From the NCBI GenBank assembly GCA_019279435.1, contig JAAALK010000289.1:91233023-91297022 (forward strand): a stretch of 64,000 bases of DNA. Reading direction: 5' to 3'. The first letter of the stretch is position 1. Each line of letters begins with the position of its first letter. A model generated the notes under the pieces. It was not told the DNA's origin. It saw only the letters and a program-made list of their open reading frames with translations, and did not search any database. Of this stretch, positions 57,997-64,000 are shown piece after piece. The DNA is from Zizania palustris. Its lineage: Eukaryota > Streptophyta > Magnoliopsida > Poales > Poaceae. Both the position numbers and the translations under genes were made by a program.

Positions 57997-58596
57997 GCAG
58001 ATTCGAAGTTTGCTGATTCTGAGGTTGCAGATTCTGAGGTTGCAGATTCTGATGTTGCAGATTCTGAGGTTGCAGATTCGGAGGTTGCAGATTCGAAGTA
58101 TGCAGATTCGAAGTATGCAGATTCGAAGTATGCAGATTCGAAGTATGCAGATTCGAAGGTTGCAGATTCGAAGTATGCAGATTCGAAGGTTGCAGATTCG
58201 AAGTATGCAGATTCGAAGTATGCAGATTCGAAGCTTGCAGATTCGAAGTCTGCTGATTCGAAGTCTGCTGATTCGAAGTCTGCAGGTTCGAAGCTTGCAG
58301 ATTCGAAGTCTGCAGATTCGAAGCTTGCAGATTCGAAGACTGCTGATTCGAAGTCTGCTGATTCGAAGCCTGCAGGTTCGAAGCTTGCAGATTCGAAGTC
58401 TGCAGATTCGAAGCTTGCAGATTCGAAGTCTGCTGATTCGAAGTCTGCTGATTCGAAGCCTGCTGATTCGAAGTCTGCAGGTTCGAAGCTTGCAGATTCG
58501 AAGTCTGCAGATTCGAAGCTTGCAGATTCGAAGTCTGCTGATTCGAAGTCTGCTGATTCGAAGCCTGCAGATTCGAAGCTTGCAGATTCGAAGTCT
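57997..58596. repeat. 15-bp tandem array, 40 units, inside the copia D LTR
   Basis: Exactly 600 bp of the unit GCAGATTCGAAGTCT and variants, with no length change in any unit. Units 1-6 are the most diverged. From unit 16 on, the variants follow an ordered series repeated about three times with a period of 6 or 7 units (90 or 105 bp), each series opening with GCAGGTTCGAAGCTT-type units at 58282, 58372 and 58477. Since 15 is a multiple of three, several frames stay open on both strands; these are not genes. Confidence 0.95.
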
Positions 58597-59036
58597 GCAA
58601 CACAGAGTTGGACTTCACACAAGAAAAGGAACTTTGACCCTGCCAACTCGATCAAAAAGCAACACAGGAAAAGCAAGGCTAAAGTACTAGCATACTGTAG
58701 CTACAGGAAAGTAGTACTACTTGCTACAGAGTAGTAGTACTACTTGCAACAGCAAGAACTAGTACTACTTCTCACGAAGAACACATACAACAGAGAAGCT
58801 TCTGTTCCAAATAAATTGATCGCACGCACAGAGAATGAACTGCAGTGCACAAAAATGCTTCGCACAAGCAAAAACAGCCAGATTAAAAGCTCTCCCAGAC
58901 AACAAAAAGTCACTTAAAAACTTCAGGAAGAACAAGGCTTGTTGCCTGGTGACCCACGCATGAACAGGGGAGAGAGAATGCAAGAAACAAAATGACCCAA
59001 AGGAGTAGTATTGATTTTCAGCAAAAGGGTAGTCCA

Positions 59037-59107
59037 AACCCTAGGGGTTGGGGTCCTATTTATAGGCAGCCCAACACTAGGAATATTCTACCTGCCCCTT
59101 AGGGTTT
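59037..59107 (-). promoter_or_regulatory. Promoter core of copia D LTR
   Basis: CTATAAATAG on the minus strand (59065-59056), with AAACCCTAA upstream in element sense (59107-59099) and an opposite-strand AAACCCTAG just downstream (59037-59045). Confidence 0.6.
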
Positions 59108-59630
59108 TTACAGACTCAAAAATAAAGGAAAAGACTCTACTGCCCTTAGGTATTTTTACAGACACGACAGACTGACTGTGGGCCTAGAGTTACAGATGAC
59201 TTATCCGGAAGCTAAGTTTTCGTAGCGACTACGGCTTCTCTTCTGGACAGTCGGATACAAGATCGACGGTCGTCAGTTTTGCGCCGAAACTGACAAAGCC
59301 TCCACCGACTTTGCACCAGGTACCCGGATTGGGCCGGCCCGATTCCGCAGCTCTCTCAGCCCGGCAATCACTCACCGCCCGTGTACCTGAGTCAATCCTG
59401 GTCAACAACCCAGTGGGTCTTCTACTGCTTCTGGCCCATGCACCCGGATTGGGCCAGCCCGACTTCGCAGCCTCCTCTGCCCGACAGTCGCTCGCTGCCC
59501 GTGTACCTGAGTCACACGCGGCCCATAAAACAGCAGATCTCCTCTCTTCTTCAGTCCTCTTTGACTATCGTTGGCAATGACTCATCACTTCTAGAGCCAT
59601 GAGGCCCACGCTATTCAGCATGGCTCCTCA

Positions 59631-60965
59631 ATCTCCCCCTTGATGAGTGCATTGTCAACACTCCTCAATTCTCAGCTCTTCAACACCTGTGAACAAATGT
59701 GGAAACACGAAAACAAAACACAAGAAAACAAAGAAGAAGAAGAAATGAGGTAAAAGTTTAACCCTAATGACCAAAAGCCAACCAAAAGCAAGAAACGGTC
59801 ATTATGGTTAACCAAAACGTAAAAGCTCAAAATGAGTGTGATTTCAGAACAACAAGGATATCGACAGAGTAAGAACTAACTCCCCCTTAAACTCTGATCC
59901 CAAATTTTCTCCCCCTTGTTGACAAGTAAACTCATCAAGCACTCAAAAGAGACACAGACTCCCCCTGAAAAGCAACTCCCCCTCAAAATATGCAGTGAAT
60001 TCAGCTGGGGTGTAGGTGGAGTGTAGAAAGCATGCTTCTCAGATATGATTGACTGCAATTACAACATCTAACAAGTATAGCAACAGACATACTGTCTTAA
60101 GACACATGGCATGATCAGTGCAACAGATGATATCTAAAGAAAGTCATTAGCACGCATTTTTCAGTTTTTGCAAAACAAAACATCACCATATTTCCTAGTT
60201 AATAAGCAAGGTAAAGCATGAGATGCAGAAGCTAACTGATGTCTACCAAGATAAACATTGTTCAAAACAAAGTGCTTCAGCAAACTGGTTATCTTGTTAA
60301 ATGTTCAGGCTTTTTCATTTTTCCTTTTTCATTTGTGCCAAGGGTTATTTGCATGTCAAACCTTATGCTAACCGACCAAGTCAAGCCTAGGCCAAAACTG
60401 GACCATCGGAAGCTTAAGACATTGGTCTTGGCATACACTACACTGTCCTAGTTCATACCAAAGTGCTATGGTAAGCAGTCCAGAACAATGCAATGCGACA
60501 AAGCAAACCCTCTTGGATCTTTTCAACTCAAGCATAAAAAGGCATGGAATTTTCATTCATTTTTTGATTTTTTATCATTTTTATAGCATATTTTCCATGT
60601 TAAAGCATAAAGATGTCCAAGTTGCATATCTGCATCTATGTGATGAACTAGCTACAAGGCATGTAACAGATAGCAAAAGCACTCAGCCTACACATGCTAG
60701 TTACCAGAAGCAATGGTGATCATTTTTCAAGTTGAAAGCGTAAAAGCCATGCATATGACAGATATCAGACATATCAAATGAACTGAAACAAAGCATGATC
60801 ATCGACGAGTAATCAAAAGCATGTACCAGCTAGAATAAGTAAAGCAGTTTAATCATATAACAGAAGCAGGCTCAAAAGTGTGATATGTGAATATGTATGA
60901 TATGAACACACACAAAAAGACTCAAGAAAAGAGTAAAGAAGAAAGAAAAACTGACGCAAAATATC
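59631..60965 (-). other. 3' noncoding region of copia D with polypurine tract
   Basis: 1.3 kb. Polypurine tract AAGGGGGAGAT at 59641-59631. Similar to B and C over most of its length. I see no envelope-like ORF. Confidence 0.7.
60337..60524 (-). other. Conserved 3' noncoding block (copia D copy)
   Basis: Fourth copy of the block described at 5747-5933; edges GAAAAGATCCAAGAGGG and AACCCTTGGC in element sense. Confidence 0.6.
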
Positions 60966-63900
60966 CTAGAAAGGATACACAACACCCAAATCCCCTCGTA
61001 AACGCTCAAAAGTAGACTGATCTAGGGGTTTGGTGAAAATGTCAGCCAACTGATGATGGGTATCAACATGAACAAGGTCAATGACACCTTTCTCATATTG
61101 ATCCCGCAAAAAGTGAAAGCGCACATCAATGTGTTTGGTTTTTGAATGAAGACATGGGTTTTTCCCTACACTAATAGCACTGGTGCTGTCGCAAAACAAA
61201 GGAACTCTGGTAGGAAAGAACAACCCAAAATCTCGCAGAGTGGAAATCATCCAAACCAACTGTGAGCAGCAGCTAGCAGCAGCTACATACTCAGCCTCTG
61301 TGGTCGAAAGAGCAACTCCAGATTGCTTTCGAGAAGACCAAGAGACAAGAGAAGAACCAAGAAACTGGCAAGTACCGGAAGTCGACTTGCGATCCAACCG
61401 GCACCCACCAAAGTCAGCGTCCGAAAAGCCAGATAAATCAAGAGAAGATGATGCTGAATAGTAGAGACCAAGATCAGGCGCATAAAAGAGATACCTGAAG
61501 ATGCGCTTGACAGCCTGCCGATGAGACGCGCGTGGTGAAGACTGGAAGCGCGCGCACAGTCCCACGGCGAACTGTATGTCTGGCCTAGTCGCCGTCAAGT
61601 ACAGCAGCGACCCGATCATCCCTCGAAATTCTCTCTCGTTGACCTTGACGCCGCTCTCGTCCTTGTCGAGACCCCCAGAAGTGCCCATCGGGGTCATCTG
61701 CGGCTTCAGCTCACCACCAAAGTCAAATTTTTTCAACATGTCACGAGTGTACTTACCTTGGTGGATGAAGGTGCCGTCCTTGGTCTGCTTGATCTGGAGC
61801 CCTAGAAAGTACTTGAGATCACCCATGAGGCTCATCTCGAACTCACTGTGCATCTGCTCAGAAAACTTGGACACAAGAGAATCAGTAGTACCGCCAAAGA
61901 TAATATCGTCCACATAAATCTGAGCAACTAAGAAATTTGAAGCATCTCTAAGCAAGAAAAGAGTTTTGTCCACAGAACCCATCACAAAACCCTTCCCCAA
62001 CAAAAACTGCTTTAACCGGTCATACCAAGCCCTGGGGGCTTGTTTCAACCCGTATAAAGCTTTGTGCAATTTAAAAACATGTCGAGGAAACTTAGGGTTC
62101 TCAAAACCGGGGGGTTGCCTAACATAAACCTCCTCTTCTATGTACCCGTTCAGAAAAGCACTCTTAACGTCCATTTGAAAAAGCTTAAAACCCTTTGAAG
62201 CGGCAAATGCTAAAAGAATGCGAATGGACTCAAGACGGGCAACAGGAGCGAAGGTTTCTTCAAAGTCAATACCTTCCTTCTGGCAATAACCCTGGGCAAC
62301 TAGTCGAGCCTTGTTGCGCACCACAACCCCATCTTCACCTTGTTTGTTCTTGAACACCCACTTGGTGCCTATGGGGTTGCATTCTGATGGCGGCTCAACT
62401 AATGTCCAAACCCGATTGCGGACAAAATTCTCAAGCTCTTCTTGCATAGCATTAATCCAATTTGAATCAGAAAGAGCATGAGAGACGTCTCTAGGCTCAA
62501 AAGATGCAACAAAAGCCGATTCAGCAAACACAGCAAGAGAGGCAGAAGAACGCAAAGTTCTCTCAGTCAAATCACCAATGATGAGCTCTGAGGGATGGTC
62601 ACGCTGAACTGCTCGGGTTCCCTGGTGATCTGAAGTCACCTCACCTGAGTCAGCAGCTGGCACCTCTGGACTCGACTGAGGGGGCTCGATCGAAGTGGAA
62701 GAAGTGATCAGAGGTCCGCCCTCATCATCAGTCGAAGTCTCAGAAGGTGTGCGCTCTGCGGGGGATGCAGAAGGCCCACCCTCATCAGCAGCTGGAGTAT
62801 CCTCATCTTCTTCAAAGATGGACTCTCCGAGCTCATCATCACCAGAAAGCTCAAACGAAGGAGTCAAAGAAGGCATGGACTCATCAAAAGAAACTTCACA
62901 AGTCTCGACAAGCAGCTGGGATTCGAGGTTCCAAACACGAAAACCTCGAGAATGCAAAGCATAACCAAGAAAAACACCATCCCAGCAGCGAGACTCAAAC
63001 TTGTCCAAATGCCCTCCCTTCTTGAGCACAAAGCACTTGCAGCCAAACGCTCGCAAGTGGCTCACCTTGGGCTGTCTGCCAAACCGCAACTCATATGATG
63101 TCTTACATAGGTAAGCTCTAAGAAAAATGCGGTTGGCCAGATAGCAAGCCGTGTTCATGGCTTCAGCCCAAAAACGCCTAGGAGTCCTGTGCTCATCGAG
63201 CATCGTCCTGGCCATCTCGACTAGCGTGCGGTTCTTTCGTTCCACAACGCCGTTCTGTGGGGGAGTGTAAGGAGAGGAAAACTGATGGTCCAGACCCTGA
63301 TCACTACAGAAGCTGACAAACTGAGAATTCTTGAACTCAGAACCGTTGTCGGAGCGAATTGCTCGCATCCGGCCATTGTTCTCATTCTTCAGCTTCAAAA
63401 TCAGGTCATGGACAAATTGAAAAGTTTCATCCTTAGACTCCAAAAAGAAAACCCACGAGAAACGAGAAAAGTCGTCAACAATCACAAGTGCATACCATTT
63501 CCCACCGACTGAGCGTACCCGAGCTGGACCTACAGTGTCCAAATGTAAAAGCTCGCCTGGATACGAGGTCAACACCTGAGTCACAGGTGAATGAGAAGCG
63601 GCAACCATTTTTCCATGACGACAGGGATGACACACTAGATCCTTCTCCATCTTAAGCTTGGGCAATCCTCGGATGAGGTCCATAGAGCTTAACCTGACTA
63701 GCAGATCAAAACTCAAATGACCTAACCTCCTATGCCACTTCCAGAGCTCAGAGGAGGATCCAGCAATCAAACAGCGAGAAGGGCCAAAAGAACTAGAGAA
63801 GTCAATTCGAAAAACTTTACCGAAGGGTAAAATCTGACAAACTAAAGACCCTCTAGAATCAACCACAGAAGAATTTCCCTTCTTAAAACGCACTTCCAAA

Positions 63901-64000
63901 CCATCCTCAAGAAGTTGCGACACAGAAATTAAATTAAAATTCAGATTTTTGACCAAAGCAACATTCTTTAAAGAGAAATGGTCTGAGATGCTGATTGAGC
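60966..64000 (-). CDS. Copia D pol polyprotein, intact (N-terminus outside)
   Basis: At least 996 codons from the Met at 63956, and the frame is open to the edge, where FSLKNVALV marks the end of the protease region. Zinc region WHRRLGHLSFDLL and CHPCRHGK; integrase core (LDTVGPARVRS, SDNGSEFKNSQF, QNGVVERKNRTLVEM); acidic Ser-rich linker; RT (KARLVAQGY, KSAFLNGYIEEEVYV, LKQAPRAWYDRL, YVDD at residues 681-684); RNase H (TEAEYVAAASCCSQ, CDSTSAISVGKN) ending HHQLADIFTKPLD and a short tail. All motifs expected of copia pol after the protease are present. It serves as the reference against which the breaks in B and C can be read. The Met at 63956 is internal, not the start. Confidence 0.93.
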   Translation of the reverse strand, partial: SISISDHFSLKNVALVKNLNFNLISVSQLLEDGLEVRFKKGNSSVVDSRGSLVCQILPFGKVFRIDFSSSFGPSRCLIAGSSSELWKWHRRLGHLSFDLLVRLSSMDLIRGLPKLKMEKDLVCHPCRHGKMVAASHSPVTQVLTSYPGELLHLDTVGPARVRSVGGKWYALVIVDDFSRFSWVFFLESKDETFQFVHDLILKLKNENNGRMRAIRSDNGSEFKNSQFVSFCSDQGLDHQFSSPYTPPQNGVVERKNRTLVEMARTMLDEHRTPRRFWAEAMNTACYLANRIFLRAYLCKTSYELRFGRQPKVSHLRAFGCKCFVLKKGGHLDKFESRCWDGVFLGYALHSRGFRVWNLESQLLVETCEVSFDESMPSLTPSFELSGDDELGESIFEEDEDTPAADEGGPSASPAERTPSETSTDDEGGPLITSSTSIEPPQSSPEVPAADSGEVTSDHQGTRAVQRDHPSELIIGDLTERTLRSSASLAVFAESAFVASFEPRDVSHALSDSNWINAMQEELENFVRNRVWTLVEPPSECNPIGTKWVFKNKQGEDGVVVRNKARLVAQGYCQKEGIDFEETFAPVARLESIRILLAFAASKGFKLFQMDVKSAFLNGYIEEEVYVRQPPGFENPKFPRHVFKLHKALYGLKQAPRAWYDRLKQFLLGKGFVMGSVDKTLFLLRDASNFLVAQIYVDDIIFGGTTDSLVSKFSEQMHSEFEMSLMGDLKYFLGLQIKQTKDGTFIHQGKYTRDMLKKFDFGGELKPQMTPMGTSGGLDKDESGVKVNEREFRGMIGSLLYLTATRPDIQFAVGLCARFQSSPRASHRQAVKRIFRYLFYAPDLGLYYSASSSLDLSGFSDADFGGCRLDRKSTSGTCQFLGSSLVSWSSRKQSGVALSTTEAEYVAAASCCSQLVWMISTLRDFGLFFPTRVPLFCDSTSAISVGKNPCLHSKTKHIDVRFHFLRDQYEKGVIDLVHVDTHHQLADIFTKPLDQSTFERLRGDLGVVYPF

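Larger units (their letters stand above)
57858..59630 (-). repeat. 3' LTR of copia D
   Basis: Minus strand TGAGGAGCC...CGGTCCTACA, 1773 bp. The first 560 bp (U3) match B and C well. The TATA box is at 59065-59056, flanked by telobox motifs at 59107-59099 and 59037-59045. The R-U5 part contains the 15-bp array and differs from C. Confidence 0.9.
57858..64000 (-). mobile_element. Copia D: SIRE-type element with intact pol (5' end outside)
   Basis: Minus-strand Ty1/copia element entering from the right edge: pol, 3' noncoding region, polypurine tract and 3' LTR. Same family as B and C but with an uninterrupted pol frame. It is inserted in the antisense gene of element E. The LTR contains a private 600-bp array. 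Confidence 0.92.

Noticed and set aside
57997..58596. CRISPR-like array
   Set aside because: The units are contiguous 15-mers with no unique spacers, in a plant retrotransposon LTR.
57409..58734. Plus-strand 441-codon ORF with ADSK pentapeptide repeats, and mirrored minus-strand repeat ORFs
   Set aside because: They arise because the 15-bp array is a multiple of three and has no stops in several frames. The ORF also crosses from the antisense gene of E into the copia D LTR.

Overview
The window looks like nuclear heterochromatin of a flowering plant, most likely a grass. Essentially all of it is LTR retrotransposons inserted into one another. I recognise no host protein gene, tRNA or rRNA. 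The case for a plant rests on the lineages present: SIRE/Maximus-type Ty1/copia, Tekay/Del-type and CRM-like chromoviruses, and Tat-type Ty3/gypsy elements with a second RNase H and an antisense gene. Most primer-binding sites (PBS) match plant initiator tRNA-Met. A grass is inferred from an ORF0-bearing Tekay element and the long-LTR SIRE relatives; I cannot name the species.

The layers are as follows (names are mine). F is a decayed Tat-like gypsy element on the minus strand, visible at 36770-37236 and 47909-48642. Copia B (minus, 4458-36769, continuing off the left edge) sits in F. Copia A (minus, 10825-34032, target-site duplication (TSD) AGCTC) sits in the gag of B. A Tekay element (minus, 18565-30791, TSD CAAAG) sits in the gag of A. 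A CRM-like chromovirus (minus, 1-4457, off the left edge) sits in the 3' LTR of B. Copia C (plus, 37237-47908, TSD ATCTC) sits in the reverse transcriptase of F, next to the YIDD motif. To the right, a scrap of copia-type LTR (48643-48699) precedes E, a Tat gypsy element (plus, 48700-57857, off the right side). E is cut by copia D (minus, 57858-64000, off the right edge). For A, Tekay and C, dropping the insert and one TSD copy brings the flanking reading frames back into register, so the map is well supported.

Each element encodes its own copying machinery: Gag to build the particle, protease to cut the polyprotein, reverse transcriptase with RNase H to make cDNA from the tRNA primer, and integrase to insert it. 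A, Tekay, D and the CRM-like element are nearly intact. B, C and F are decayed, largely by C-to-T changes that turn Gln codons into stops. E is intermediate.

The less ordinary features are an extra ORF ahead of Tekay gag, a spliced-looking antisense gene in E, a 40-copy 15-bp array with higher-order structure inside the LTR of D, a dense set of perfect hairpins in the U3 of A, a covarying U3 hairpin in the B/C/D family, and a noncoding block conserved downstream of pol in all four copia elements.
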